DNA from: DATFNI01 sp963712305
Lineage (GTDB): Bacteria > Bacteroidota > Rhodothermia > Balneolales > DATFMH01
Direction: 5' to 3'
NCBI GenBank assembly: GCA_963712305.1
Contig: CAVQHI010000002.1
Coordinates: 1,178,001 to 1,242,000, forward strand
DNA length: 64,000 bases
The notes below the pieces were generated by a model. That model did not search any database, was not told the DNA's origin, and saw only the letters and a list, made by a program, of their open reading frames with translations. This document shows positions 6,731 through 15,843 of this stretch, one piece after another. How positions within the stretch are numbered: the stretch's first letter is position 1; each line of letters starts with the position of its first letter. A program made the position numbers and the translations under genes.

Positions 6731-9607
6731 ATGTCCCAAGGTAAGCGATTCCGGTACCCTTTTGCATTTGTTACCTCTTTTTTGATCATCGCTGCAACAC
6801 TCATGTCATGTAGCAAGCCGGAGAAGGTCGATCTGAAATGGCCACAAACGACCAAGACCACTCATCCGTGGGCACGGTGGTGGTGGATGGGCAGTGCCGT
6901 CAATAAAAAAGATCTTGCAACGGTGATGCAGGATTATAAGAATCATGGTTTAGGAGGACTGGAGCTTACACCGATCTATGGCGTTAAAGGCTATGAGAAC
7001 CAGTTTATAGACTATCTCTCTCCTAAGTGGATGGACATGTTTCAATACACACTCCAGGAGGCTAAGAAACTCGATCTCGGGGTAGATATGGACAATACAT
7101 CCGGATGGCCATTTGGCGGGCCATGGGTGGGTCCGAAAGATGAAAGTAAAACGGTCTATTATAAGTCCTACAAGCTTAAGGGTGGACAAAAACTTAAAGA
7201 GCGCGTGCGCTATCGACAGGAGTCCATGACATCGGCCGTTGGCCAGAGGATATCCATCAACCAGATAAAACAGCCAATCAGGGACAACAAGAACCTGCAG
7301 AAGCTAGCCCTTGCACAAGTGATTTTTCCGCGCGAGATGCCGATTAAGGCGCTGATAGGATATTCTGATGACGGTAAGACCGTGGACCTGACTGACAAGG
7401 TGGATTCAAAAGGACACCTGGATTGGACTGCACCATCCGGCGATTGGACACTTTATGCCGTTTTTGAGGGATGGCATGGAAAGATGGTCGAGCGCGCTTC
7501 ACCGGGTGGAGAAGGTTTTGTAATGGATTACTTTTCTAAGAAAGCCACACAGGATTATCTGGCTCGTTTCGATAAGGCGTTTAAGGGACACGACATCGGT
7601 TATTTGAGAGCTTTTTTTAACGATTCATATGAAGTGGATGATGCCAGGGGACAGGGCGACTGGACGCCGGAATTTTTCGCGGAGTTTAAGAAGAGGCGCG
7701 GCTACGACCTCCGTGACCACCTGCCCGCTTTATTTGGAAGAGACACCGAAGAAAGCAATGACCGTGTCATTTCCGATTACCGGGAGACGATCTCCGACCT
7801 GATTCTCGATGATTTTACCAAAACCTGGCGAGCCTGGGCCCAAAGTCACAACGCCATCATCCGTAATCAGGCTCACGGCTCTCCGGCCAATATCCTTGAT
7901 CTGTACGCGGCAAGCCACATACCGGAAACGGAAGGCTATGATGTGATAAAGGCTAAATTTGCCTCCTCGGCGGGGCACGTTACAGGTAAACCGCTCATCT
8001 CATCCGAATCCTGCACATGGATGGATGAGCATTTCCTGGGCACTCTGTCCGAGGCGAAAACGACTGTCGATCGTTTCTTCATCGGAGGTATCAACCACAT
8101 CTTCTACCACGGTACATCCTATTCTCCGCCTGATGCAACATGGCCGGGCTGGCTGTTTTATGCGGCTGTCGACTTCAATCCCTCAAACTCATTCTGGGAT
8201 GATTTCAAGGCACTCAACGACTATGTAACGCGGACCCAATCCTTTCTGCAAAAAGGAAAACCTGATGATGACGTGCTGGTTTATTACCCGATATTCGATT
8301 ACTGGGCGAAACCTGGAAGGCAGATGCTCGAACATTTCGACGGCAGCGGGCGTGGCAGGCAGAATTCTGATTTCTACGGGATCGCCGATTCGTTGCTGAA
8401 AAATGGATTTACGTACGACTTCCTCTCGGATCGTCAGCTTGATCAGACAGTTTCTGAAAATAAAGAGATACAATCGGGTGACTTGAATTATAAAACGATC
8501 GTATTACCCGCAACCCAGTATATACCTCTGAAATCACTGAAGAAAGTGATAAGCCTTGCAAAGAACGGGGCTACGATTGTAGTGCATCATGCCATGCCGA
8601 AAGATGTACCCGGACTCGGTAATCTGAATGATCGCCAAAAGGAGTTCAGGCAAGCCGTTGATCAGCTTCAGTTCAATTCGACTTCCGGATCTGATGTAAA
8701 GGAGGCCGATATCGGAAGCGGGCGTGTCCTGATGGGTGACAATCTGCCCGATTTGCTTAGCCGGGCTGGTGTGCATAGAGAGACCATGGTTGACGACAGT
8801 CTTCAGTTTGTTCGCAGGTCAACAGATAGTAGTGAGTATTACTTTGTTGTCAATAAGAGTTCCAGATCTTTGAACAGATGGGTATCGTTAAAAAAGGGTG
8901 GTCCATCGGCTGCCATTTTCAACCCGATGACGGGAGAACGCGGTATGGCAAAGGTTCACGATAACAGCGGAAATGCCGAGGTATATCTTCAGCTCAAACC
9001 CGGTGAGTCATGCATTCTCGATGTCTTTAATAAACCGGTTACCAGCCGGAAATATCCATATTATGACAAGTCGGGTGATGGGAAGCCGGTTAAAGGAACA
9101 TGGACAGTGGATTTTGTAAAGGGCGGACCAGAATTGCCTTCACAGGTCAAAACATCCAATCTGACATCATGGACAGAATTTAATGATCCGGGTATAAAGA
9201 AATTCTCGGGTACGGCTACCTACACCATAACCTTCCGGAAACCAGACACAAAAGCCGATGCATGGCGCCTGGATCTTGGCGAAGTGCATGAAAGTGCGCG
9301 CATCAAACTGAATGGAGTATACATCGATACACTGATTTCTGCACCATACCAGGTCACGATTCCGACTGATAGTCTTAAAGCACAAAATACGCTTGTTGTC
9401 GAAGTTTCCAACCTGATGGCCAATCGTATCATCGACATGGACAAAAGTGGTGTGGATTGGAAAAAATTTTATAATGTGAACTTTCCGGCAAAGCTGAGGC
9501 AGGATCGCAATAAAGAAGGACTGTTCGATGCGTCGGGCTGGAATCTGAAGGATTCCGGACTCATGGGACCCGTTGAACTTGTGCCGCTTAAGAGGATGAA
9601 TTTTTGA
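6731..9607 (+). CDS. GH106-type alpha-L-rhamnosidase lipoprotein
   Basis: A 958-residue protein of the GH106 type, which removes alpha-L-rhamnose from pectic chains. The ATG at 6731 is chosen because it begins a lipoprotein signal (FAFVTSFLIIAATLMSC, Cys about residue 27). The reading frame is open further upstream to 6614 but those residues look non-coding. The N-terminal signature WARWWWMGSAVNKKDL, then VDMDNTSGWPFGGPWVG, is typical of the family, and SSESCTWMDEHFLG supplies a candidate acidic active-site segment. The C-terminal 150 residues (KFSGTATYTITF, GEVHESARIKLNG, ESGLMGPVEL-like end) form a galactose-binding-like beta-sandwich. It sits between the second lyase and a GH28 gene, which fits rhamnogalacturonan side-chain or backbone trimming. 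It is more distant from the other two GH106 genes than they are from each other. Confidence 0.82.
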   Translation: MSQGKRFRYPFAFVTSFLIIAATLMSCSKPEKVDLKWPQTTKTTHPWARWWWMGSAVNKKDLATVMQDYKNHGLGGLELTPIYGVKGYENQFIDYLSPKWMDMFQYTLQEAKKLDLGVDMDNTSGWPFGGPWVGPKDESKTVYYKSYKLKGGQKLKERVRYRQESMTSAVGQRISINQIKQPIRDNKNLQKLALAQVIFPREMPIKALIGYSDDGKTVDLTDKVDSKGHLDWTAPSGDWTLYAVFEGWHGKMVERASPGGEGFVMDYFSKKATQDYLARFDKAFKGHDIGYLRAFFNDSYEVDDARGQGDWTPEFFAEFKKRRGYDLRDHLPALFGRDTEESNDRVISDYRETISDLILDDFTKTWRAWAQSHNAIIRNQAHGSPANILDLYAASHIPETEGYDVIKAKFASSAGHVTGKPLISSESCTWMDEHFLGTLSEAKTTVDRFFIGGINHIFYHGTSYSPPDATWPGWLFYAAVDFNPSNSFWDDFKALNDYVTRTQSFLQKGKPDDDVLVYYPIFDYWAKPGRQMLEHFDGSGRGRQNSDFYGIADSLLKNGFTYDFLSDRQLDQTVSENKEIQSGDLNYKTIVLPATQYIPLKSLKKVISLAKNGATIVVHHAMPKDVPGLGNLNDRQKEFRQAVDQLQFNSTSGSDVKEADIGSGRVLMGDNLPDLLSRAGVHRETMVDDSLQFVRRSTDSSEYYFVVNKSSRSLNRWVSLKKGGPSAAIFNPMTGERGMAKVHDNSGNAEVYLQLKPGESCILDVFNKPVTSRKYPYYDKSGDGKPVKGTWTVDFVKGGPELPSQVKTSNLTSWTEFNDPGIKKFSGTATYTITFRKPDTKADAWRLDLGEVHESARIKLNGVYIDTLISAPYQVTIPTDSLKAQNTLVVEVSNLMANRIIDMDKSGVDWKKFYNVNFPAKLRQDRNKEGLFDASGWNLKDSGLMGPVELVPLKRMNF

Positions 9608-9701
9608 ATAAACGACTGGCAGTATTTACTGCTTGAGGGGCATAGATTCACGACTACCAGTTTTAATATGAAATGATGCAATTACAAAGGGAATGTAAGT
9701 G

Positions 9702-11348
9702 ATGAGACGTAACAACAATTCGAAAGCAATGCTCACCAATCGGACAAAACATGTAAACAATATCATTTTCCTCATTCTTGTATTGACTGTGATTATGATA
9801 ATGGGACAGGGATATACCGCCGCGAAAACCTCAACAAACATTTCGGCCAGGGAAGTAGCAGCCACACCGAAACCATCCCAAATAAACAGTGCCTTCAATG
9901 TGATGGATTACGGCGCTACCGGAAATGGCAAGACACTCGATAACAGAGCGATTGACCGTGCCATTGATGCCGCTGCTCAAGCGGGAGGGGGAAGAGTTGT
10001 GTTACCGGCAGGTACCTATCTTTCGGGGACCATCCACATGAAAAGCAACATCGCGTTGTATCTGGAACAGGGAGCAACCATTAAGGCCGTCTTCGACACA
10101 ACCGCATATGATAAACCCGAACCGTATAAATGGGACATGTACCAGGATTTCGGGCACAGCCATTTTCACAACAGTCTGATCTGGGGAGAGGATCTGCACG
10201 ATGTATCCATCATTGGTCAGGGATTAATTGACGGGAGCGGTTTGTCACGAGACCTTGATCGCCGGGACCATTTGCCGCACGGACTCGGGAATAAAGCCAT
10301 TGCCCTCAAGAATTGCCGGAATGTCATCATGCGTGATGTTTCAATTCTGAAAGGCGGCCATTTCGCTATTCTTGTCACCGGTGTCGATAACCTTACAATT
10401 GACAATCTTAAGATTGACACGAATCGCGATGGCATGGACATTGATGCATGCCGTAATGTACGCATTACCAACTGTACGGTTAATTCACCGTGGGATGATG
10501 CTATTGTGTTGAAGAGTACGTATGCACTTGGCTTCGTACGCGACACGAAAGATGTGACCATTTCCAACTGCATGGTCAGCGGTGATTACCAACTTGGATC
10601 CGTGCTGGACGGAACATTTAAACTCTATCCCAAAGCGGCTCATATTCCACACACGGGCCGAATCAAGTGTGGTACCGAATCAGATGGCGGGTTCAAAAAC
10701 ATTACAATCACCAACTGTGTGTTTGATCACTGCGGCGGACTGGCACTGGAAACCGTTGACGGCGGACATCTCGAGGATGTATCCATTTCAAATATCACGA
10801 TGCGTGACATTATTAATATGCCGATATTTTTGCGTTTGGGCAGCCGCATGCGCGGACCGGATAGTTTGAAAGTCGGCGAGTTGAAACGAGTGAATATTAG
10901 CAACATCGTTGTTTACAACTCAACTTCGAGAGCTGCATCTACCATTAGTGGGATTCCTGGTCACGACATCCAGGATGTGAACATCCGTAATATTCAATTT
11001 GTATTGCAGGGAGGAGGGACGTCAGATCTAAAAAATATCTCGGTTCCTGAGAAGGAAAACGGTTACCCTGAACCGACGATGTTCGGCACACTGCCTTCCT
11101 ACGGTTTCTATGTGAGGCATACAAAAGGAATCGAATTCAGCAATATCAAGATTACGACAATGAAGCAGGATGAACGTCCTGTGTTTATGTTTAAAGATGC
11201 GAGTGATGTTGAGCTGCACTACATTAAAGCTCCGAAAGTAGACGTTGCACCTGTGTTTACGCTGAAAAATGTGCAGGATTTTCAGGAATCGAATGTGAAT
11301 GGGATGACTGATAAAAAAGTTAAAAATGCAAAGGATGAGAGTTTCTGA
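9702..11348 (+). CDS. GH28 polygalacturonase-like glycoside hydrolase
   Basis: A 548-residue secreted GH28 enzyme. The ATG at 9702 has AAAGGG about 10 nt upstream; a GTG at 9699 is the in-frame alternative. A hydrophobic N-terminal segment (IIFLILVLTVIMIMG) acts as signal or anchor. Visible family blocks are FNVMDYGATGNGKTLDNRAID near residue 60, NRDGMDID near 241 with its catalytic aspartate, WDDAIVLK near 264, and GRIKCGTESDGG in place of the usual histidine block. The many NCRNV, NLTIDN and DVTISNC repeats mark the beta-helix coils. It is distant from the GH28 at 1528 and resembles exo-acting members. It closes the pectin block on the plus strand. Confidence 0.88.
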   Translation: MRRNNNSKAMLTNRTKHVNNIIFLILVLTVIMIMGQGYTAAKTSTNISAREVAATPKPSQINSAFNVMDYGATGNGKTLDNRAIDRAIDAAAQAGGGRVVLPAGTYLSGTIHMKSNIALYLEQGATIKAVFDTTAYDKPEPYKWDMYQDFGHSHFHNSLIWGEDLHDVSIIGQGLIDGSGLSRDLDRRDHLPHGLGNKAIALKNCRNVIMRDVSILKGGHFAILVTGVDNLTIDNLKIDTNRDGMDIDACRNVRITNCTVNSPWDDAIVLKSTYALGFVRDTKDVTISNCMVSGDYQLGSVLDGTFKLYPKAAHIPHTGRIKCGTESDGGFKNITITNCVFDHCGGLALETVDGGHLEDVSISNITMRDIINMPIFLRLGSRMRGPDSLKVGELKRVNISNIVVYNSTSRAASTISGIPGHDIQDVNIRNIQFVLQGGGTSDLKNISVPEKENGYPEPTMFGTLPSYGFYVRHTKGIEFSNIKITTMKQDERPVFMFKDASDVELHYIKAPKVDVAPVFTLKNVQDFQESNVNGMTDKKVKNAKDESF

Positions 11349-11389
11349 TTTCTAATCGGAATTCCTTGTTTCTGCACGTTATCTGCCAC

Positions 11390-11425
11390 CCTGATTTTTT
11401 TCCGCCGCGGCGGAGAAAAATCAGG
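11390..11425. repeat. Interspersed palindrome with TCCGCCGCGGCGGA core
   Basis: An inverted repeat with arms CCTGATTTTT and AAAAATCAGG around a GC-rich self-complementary core CCGCCGCGGCGG. It belongs to a set of palindromes sharing the core but not the arms (also 11533, 12866 and 20159). It follows the GH28 gene but has no T-run on the plus strand, so it is not a classical terminator for it. Confidence 0.7.
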
Positions 11426-11532
11426 ATATCGTGGAATTCGGAAACCTCCCCCAACCCCCTCCTCATCCGTGGAGGGGACTATTGTGAAGTCCTAAAGAAT
11501 GATTGTAAACTGCTGAACAAGATCCTACGCCG

Positions 11533-11569
11533 TCCGCCGCAGCGGACAGCATCCCGAAAGTTTTCGGGA
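11533..11569. repeat. Two adjacent short palindromes
   Basis: TCCGC-CGCA-GCGGA (11533-11546) is followed by TCCCGAAA-GT-TTTCGGGA (11552-11569). They lie in the 295-bp convergent gap between the GH28 gene and the lactate dehydrogenase gene. The gap also carries a run of CCCCCAACCCCCTCC type (about 11447-11463) seen in other form at 26638-26676. No gene is supported here. Confidence 0.55.
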
Positions 11570-11643
11570 CGACCTTTGTGTTTGGGCGGGATAGTTATTT
11601 GAACACCAGTCCATTACACGATGCTATCAAATCAGTCGATATA

Positions 11644-12591
11644 TCACTCAATATCGATCTTCGATATACTCTCTCTCAGGATATTCGCCGACGCTTCGAG
11701 CCCTTCTATTTCTTCACCGCTCAGGCGCGGAAGCACTTTGGATTTCACGCCATCTATTCCGAGCACGCAGGGAAGGCTCATGCATACTCCGTCAATGCCG
11801 TATTCCCCATTCCAGGCAACACTCAATGGAATAACACTTTTCTCATCTTCCAAAATATCTTCCACGATTCCGGCTATGACCACACCAATAGCCGAGTTGG
11901 TAAACCCTTTTCGTGAAATGATGTCATAGGCGGCATTCCGGGCTTTTTCAAAAAGCTTATTCAACTGCTCGCTGTTGAACTTTTTGCCCATGACAGTGTC
12001 GTCTTTGACAGGCTTCCCACCGATGTTGGCCTGGCTCCAGATAGGTACTTCAGAATCACCATGTTCTCCAAGTATATAAGCGTGAACCGATTGCGCCCCG
12101 ACACCGTAATATTGTCCCAGTAAAGCACGGAATCGTGCCGTATCCAGCATCGTGCCTGTACCGATAACCCTGTTACCCGGACGTTTACTTAATTTTTGAG
12201 TGACATAAGTCAGTATATCGACCGGATTGGTAGCTACGATCAAGATGGCATTAGGTGCGTGTTTGTCCAGTTCTGCGATGATCTTTTTGAATACGGCGGC
12301 ATTGCGATTGAGCAGTTCCAGGCGGGACTCTTCAGAAGATTTTTGGCCAACGCCTGCGGTAATGACGACCACCTGGGTATCTTTCAAGTCTTCATACCCA
12401 CCAGCTCTCACAGTGACATTGCCGACTAACAACTGACCATGCATCAGGTCCATGGCTTCTCCTTCGGCACGCTCCCGGTTCAGGTCCACCAGTATAATTT
12501 CGCTGGCGATGCGCTGATTGAAAAGGGCATATGCTGCTGCGACACCCACATTACCCGTTCCGATGATAGCTACAGATCTGCGTTGGATCAT
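11644..12591 (-). CDS. ldh: L-lactate dehydrogenase
   Basis: A 315-residue NAD-dependent L-lactate dehydrogenase interconverting pyruvate and L-lactate in the cytoplasm. It has the N-terminal Rossmann motif (VAIIGTGNVGVAAAY), an aspartate for NAD (ILVDLN) and the substrate loop AGVGQKSSEESR. The glutamine in that loop marks lactate rather than malate specificity, which would have arginine. It also has NPVDILTYV, GTGTMLDTARFR with the substrate-binding arginine, and GEHGDSEVPIWS with the catalytic histidine. Length matches the family. It stands alone between an interspersed-repeat gap and the ECF42 gene, so it is probably a separate transcription unit. Lactate made from rhamnose by the aldolase/dehydrogenase at the window end could feed it, but that link is only inference. 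Confidence 0.95.
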   Translation of the reverse strand: MIQRRSVAIIGTGNVGVAAAYALFNQRIASEIILVDLNRERAEGEAMDLMHGQLLVGNVTVRAGGYEDLKDTQVVVITAGVGQKSSEESRLELLNRNAAVFKKIIAELDKHAPNAILIVATNPVDILTYVTQKLSKRPGNRVIGTGTMLDTARFRALLGQYYGVGAQSVHAYILGEHGDSEVPIWSQANIGGKPVKDDTVMGKKFNSEQLNKLFEKARNAAYDIISRKGFTNSAIGVVIAGIVEDILEDEKSVIPLSVAWNGEYGIDGVCMSLPCVLGIDGVKSKVLPRLSGEEIEGLEASANILRESISKIDIE

Positions 12592-12865
12592 TTCGAATAA
12601 GATTTTGAGAGAATTATAGTTACAAACGTTGAATCAATAATGATTGTAAATCGTTTCGTTGGGATGAGATGGCTTTTTACCTGATCATCGTATTCATGCC
12701 ATTGTGAATGAGTCCCTGAATATTCAGAGGATCTTTAAAGATAAAATATTACCAAGGGTACTGAAGTCTTTGAGCAGCAGGAAGTTTATGTAACGTGATG
12801 GTGTACAGCAAGGCTTAGTTCTCCACCTCTGCCCCATCCCTTTGAACAGATCAGTTTCAGGCAAA

Positions 12866-12911
12866 TGTCATCCTGATGTTGTCCGCCGTGGCGGACAACA
12901 TCAGGATGACA
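12866..12911. repeat. Perfect 46-nt palindrome, 22-bp arms
   Basis: The arms at 12866-12887 and 12890-12911 are exact inverted copies around a 2-nt GT centre. The inner part is TCCGCCGTGGCGGA, the same core as at 11401-11414, but the outer arm (TGTCATCCTGATGTTG) differs. It lies in the 360-bp gap between the 5' end of the lactate dehydrogenase gene and the 3' end of the ECF42 gene, which holds no other gene that I can support. Confidence 0.85.
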
Positions 12912-12945
12912 GAGATAGTGTTTACGATTGGTTAACACCCCTATG

Positions 12946-12961
12946 GTCCCCTTAAGGGGAC
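12946..12961. repeat. GTCCCCTTAAGGGGAC palindrome covering ECF42 stop codon
   Basis: A perfect 16-bp palindrome whose centre contains the TAA stop (12952-12954) of the ECF42 gene. A near-identical palindrome at 20568-20583 lies just beyond the original 3' end of the small membrane protein gene that was later separated by the IS element. The family therefore tends to sit at gene ends and may act as a weak terminator or mRNA 3' stabiliser. Confidence 0.7.
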
Positions 12962-14187
12962 TGAAGCTTGTCTATTTTTGTCAGAATTACAGACTTGTCG
13001 GTTTTGGTTTTGGCAAGAGTATGTGCTTTCCTATAGTACTTCAATGCATTCACGTCATCGATACCAGTATAAAGCTCGCCGAGCAGGGTATAGTAGAAGT
13101 GATTGTCTGTCAGTTTTAGTTTTTCAGCTTCGGTTATGGCTACCTTCTTACCACGCGATTTGGAAAGTGCGAAAGTCCTGTTGAGTGCTGCAATGGGGGA
13201 ATATTCAATTATCAACAACTGATTATAGAGATGTAGGATATTCTCCCACTTTTCAATCGTATCCTCCTTAATGGTATGCCAGTAGCCGATACCGGCCTCC
13301 AAATGGTATTTTGAAAGCTCAGTTCCATGTGAAGCCTGGTTGAGAAAATAGACTCCTTTTGCAATCAGTTCCTGGTTCCATAGCGATTCATCCTGATCCT
13401 GGTACAAAACAATCCCGCCGTTTTTGTCTTTTCTTGCAGGGAACCGGGAAGCGTGGAAACACATCAGGGAAAGAAGGGCATTGACGGGCGGAAGGTTGGT
13501 TTGTTCATTTTCAGCAAGCAGATACGTAAGCCGCATTGCTTCAAGACAGAGATCTTCACGAAGAACAGCATCCTGGCTTTCCGAGTAGTATCCCTCATTG
13601 AAGAGCAGGTAAAGTGTCATCAGCACTGTATCCAGTCGTTTCCCGATTTCAGATTCAGACGGGACCTCAATTTCTATGTTTCCCTCCCGTAATTTTTCGC
13701 GGGCCCTGTAAAGGCGTTTATTGATGGTTTGCTTGTTGGTTAAAAAAGCATCGGCAATCTCTTCGATACCAAAACCGCAAAGAATCCGAAGTGACAAACC
13801 GATTTGTGCTTCTACCGGGATGGACGGGTGACAGATAGCAAACAGCATCTGCAATTGACTGTCGCTAATATTTTTATCCGACAGGTCAATATCTATTTCT
13901 GTCTTTGAGGACGCCGAATTTCGTAACTCCGGTGCAATTTTTTCATGGAAGAGCTGATTACGGTTGAAGTGATTTCTTGCCTTGTTCCTGGCGACGGTGT
14001 AAAGCCATGCCGTCGGATTTTCGGGAATCCCTTTATACGTCCATGTTTCCATTGCCGCCAGAAAGGTCTCACTTGCAATGTCTTCAGCGAGTTCAATGTG
14101 ACTGATCCCAAAGACCTTGCAGAGAACGGCTGTTATCTTTCGAAATTCGGTTCTAAAGAGATGCGGTATGAGTTCCTGTTGATGCAT
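12952..14187 (-). CDS. ECF42-type sigma factor with C-terminal DUF6596/TPR-like extension
   Basis: A 411-residue sigma factor. Residues about 1-180 carry sigma regions 2 (LAEDIASETFLAAMETWTYK, GIPENPTAWLYTVARNKARN) and 4 (LRILCGFGIEEIADAFLTN, then INKRLYRAREKLR). The long C-terminal part (TLYLLFNEGYYSES, REDLCLEAMRLTYLL, LGELYTG, LKYYRKAHTLAKT) is the helical DUF6596/TPR-like region that defines the ECF42 group. In that group this extension replaces an anti-sigma factor, and the gene sits beside DGPF/YciI proteins. That is exactly the arrangement here: two YciI genes start 166 bp upstream on the same strand. The targets are probably those neighbours. The physiological signal is unknown. Confidence 0.92.
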   Translation of the reverse strand: MHQQELIPHLFRTEFRKITAVLCKVFGISHIELAEDIASETFLAAMETWTYKGIPENPTAWLYTVARNKARNHFNRNQLFHEKIAPELRNSASSKTEIDIDLSDKNISDSQLQMLFAICHPSIPVEAQIGLSLRILCGFGIEEIADAFLTNKQTINKRLYRAREKLREGNIEIEVPSESEIGKRLDTVLMTLYLLFNEGYYSESQDAVLREDLCLEAMRLTYLLAENEQTNLPPVNALLSLMCFHASRFPARKDKNGGIVLYQDQDESLWNQELIAKGVYFLNQASHGTELSKYHLEAGIGYWHTIKEDTIEKWENILHLYNQLLIIEYSPIAALNRTFALSKSRGKKVAITEAEKLKLTDNHFYYTLLGELYTGIDDVNALKYYRKAHTLAKTKTDKSVILTKIDKLQSP

Positions 14188-14243
14188 AAATAAAAGGCGA
14201 GACTGTTTTGTAAAGATTTATTAGGATTCTTGGGTTTACGATG

Positions 14244-14281
14244 AGAGACAACCCCCTTCACCCCCTTTATTAAGGGGGAAA
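14244..14281 (-). repeat. Interspersed CCCCCTT...AAGGGGG repeat
   Basis: On the minus strand this reads TTCCCCCTTAATAAAGGGGG followed by TGAAGGGGGTTGT. An almost identical element occurs in the opposite orientation at 20347-20378. The arms CCCCCTT (14261-14267) and AAGGGGG (14272-14278) form a short stem between the second YciI gene and the ECF42 gene. Confidence 0.65.
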
Positions 14282-14353
14282 AACCTGGCTCTAAATGATG
14301 TTTGGTTCCTGACAACCATCGTGTTCTTTATCAGAATAATCTCACCTTTTGGT

Positions 14354-14695
14354 TCACAGGTTGCTTATTTCCCTGATTTCCACATTTCCGCCGACGGTTA
14401 AAATCGGACAGCCACTGGCCAGCTCAACTGCCTCATCATACGACTCCGCTTTCACCAGTGTGTAACCACCCATGGATTCCTTGATTTCGATGAAAGGACC
14501 ATTCGTTACGACATTGCTGCCTCTTAGAACCTTGCCAGATGAATGCAGACGATTTCCCCTGTCGACCAGTTTGTTTTGTGCTGCCATACCGCTGATCCAG
14601 TCCATCCATCGTTTGGTCTCGGCCTGCGCCTCTTCGGGTGTAACTTCCGGCATAGCACTGTGATCTGATCGAAATACAAATAAAAAATTTTTCAT
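14354..14695 (-). CDS. YciI/DGPF-domain protein (copy 1)
   Basis: A 113-residue cytoplasmic protein of the YciI-related (DGPF) family. It begins MKNFLFVFRSD and contains the signature TNGPFIEIKESMGGYTLVKAES, where DGPF has become NGPF. Members adopt a ferredoxin-like fold and are commonly encoded next to ECF42 sigma genes; the biochemical role is unsettled. It follows the second YciI gene by 29 bp and precedes the sigma gene, so the three are probably one operon. The two YciI copies are clearly related to each other. Confidence 0.88.
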   Translation of the reverse strand: MKNFLFVFRSDHSAMPEVTPEEAQAETKRWMDWISGMAAQNKLVDRGNRLHSSGKVLRGSNVVTNGPFIEIKESMGGYTLVKAESYDEAVELASGCPILTVGGNVEIREISNL

Positions 14696-14724
14696 CTTTT
14701 TTAGAAATTTAGCTGGTTATAGAA

Positions 14725-15078
14725 TTATCGTTCGTCGTCTTTTCGGGCGAGTTTTCTTACTTCCACGCTATTGCCGTCGCCCTGCAGCACGGGACTTCCT
14801 TTTGCAAACTCAACGGCCTCATCAACAGATTCGGCTTTGACGATGATGTAACCGCCGATGGTTTCCTTGATATCGCCGAAAGGTCCGTTTGTGACCAAAT
14901 TGTTGTGCCATACTACATGAGCATCACCAAAAGGCAGCCCGTTGCCACCGACGTATTTATTCTGGGCCGCGATACCGCCGATCCAATCCATGGTCTGCTT
15001 CATCCATACCTGAATTTGTTCCGGAGAGGCGACTTTCGTTCCATCCTTGTGTCTGAATATCAATATAAACTCTTCCAT
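14725..15078 (-). CDS. YciI/DGPF-domain protein (copy 2)
   Basis: A 117-residue protein of the same YciI-related family as its downstream neighbour. It begins MEEFILIFRHKDG and carries TNGPFGDIKETIGGYIIVKAES near residue 75. It contains the WIGGIAAQNK segment that matches WISGMAAQNK in the other copy, so the pair looks like a tandem duplication followed by divergence. The start lies 26 bp after the stop of the carboxymuconolactone-decarboxylase-like gene, in line with co-transcription with the ECF42 cassette. Confidence 0.88.
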   Translation of the reverse strand: MEEFILIFRHKDGTKVASPEQIQVWMKQTMDWIGGIAAQNKYVGGNGLPFGDAHVVWHNNLVTNGPFGDIKETIGGYIIVKAESVDEAVEFAKGSPVLQGDGNSVEVRKLARKDDER

Positions 15079-15104
15079 ATCAACTCCACTTTATTGTGTT
15101 AAGG

Positions 15105-15569
15105 CTATTGATTGAATTGGCCAACCTGGTAAGTACCAACCGGAGCCCCGAATGCGATATTTATCCGATTGTAAATGGTTATCGCGTTAATCGCCATGGT
15201 TAAATCGATCAATTCTTCTTCGGAAAATTGACTGATTGCTTCAGTATAAATTTGATCAGGTATTAAACTGCTGGTGAGTTTTGTGAGCGCCTCGGTCCAT
15301 ATCAGGGCAGCTCGTTCTCTGTCACTGTAAAAGGGAGCTTCCCGCCACGCATCCATGACATACAGCCGTTGCTCGGATTCTCCTTCGGCCCGCAGGTCCT
15401 TGGAGTGCATATCGAGACAAAACGCACAGCCATTGATTTGCGAGACCCTGTAATAAACAAGATCCATCAGGGACTTTTCAATGGAGGATTTAGCGAGATA
15501 CTTGTTTAACCCGTACAACGCATTCAATGCTTCCTGCCCTTTTTCCCGGATATTAATTCTTAGTTCCAT
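15105..15569 (-). CDS. Carboxymuconolactone decarboxylase / AhpD-like protein
   Basis: A 154-residue AhpD-like protein. The ATG at 15569 (MELRINIREKGQEALNALYG) is chosen because homologues begin near here; the frame stays open to 15761 but those residues are not protein-like. The segment INGCAFCLDMHSKDLRAEGE has the CxxC and the following histidine of the AhpD active site, which acts as a peroxidase-linked thiol centre in characterised relatives. SDRERAALIWTEALTKL and DLTMAINAITIYNRINIAF are also typical. Its place directly before the two YciI genes suggests it is part of the ECF42-controlled set, possibly for oxidative or electrophile stress; that is inference. Confidence 0.9.
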   Translation of the reverse strand: MELRINIREKGQEALNALYGLNKYLAKSSIEKSLMDLVYYRVSQINGCAFCLDMHSKDLRAEGESEQRLYVMDAWREAPFYSDRERAALIWTEALTKLTSSLIPDQIYTEAISQFSEEELIDLTMAINAITIYNRINIAFGAPVGTYQVGQFNQ

Positions 15570-15683
15570 TCTTTTTTTAAGTATATATGAATATTTGTAA
15601 TTCACCTTTATGACAAATGAATAGCTGAGAATTGGACGGCAAGGTTTGATATTTTCGAGACAAGTTGATGTAGTTGCCGGGGA

Positions 15684-15745
15684 AACCGTTGAAACGGTTA
15701 CAAAGAGTTTATGAATTTTCATCAGCACCCGGAATAATCCGGGTG
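15684..15745. repeat. Two small palindromes between VOC and AhpD-like genes
   Basis: AACCGTT-GA-AACGGTT (15684-15699) and CACCCGGA-ATAA-TCCGGGTG (15726-15745) lie in the 274-bp gap upstream of the AhpD-like gene. The first could be an operator for the downstream cassette. The second is a stable stem-loop after the VOC gene, with no T-run on the minus strand. Function is not shown by the sequence. Confidence 0.5.
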
Positions 15746-15843
15746 TAAATGGTAAAAGCAATTCGGTAGAATCGTTTTAACTATTTTATTCATCGTGATG
15801 ATCCAGGGATGATGAACCTAAACAAAATTCTTTATACCATACG

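Noticed and set aside
11644..12591. Malate dehydrogenase as identity of the NAD-dependent enzyme
   Set aside because: The specificity loop reads AGVGQKS with glutamine, as in lactate dehydrogenases, rather than the arginine found in malate dehydrogenases.
15570..15761. N-terminal extension of the AhpD-like protein
   Set aside because: Family members start near MELRINIREKG; the extra 64 codons cover two palindromes and read as non-protein sequence.
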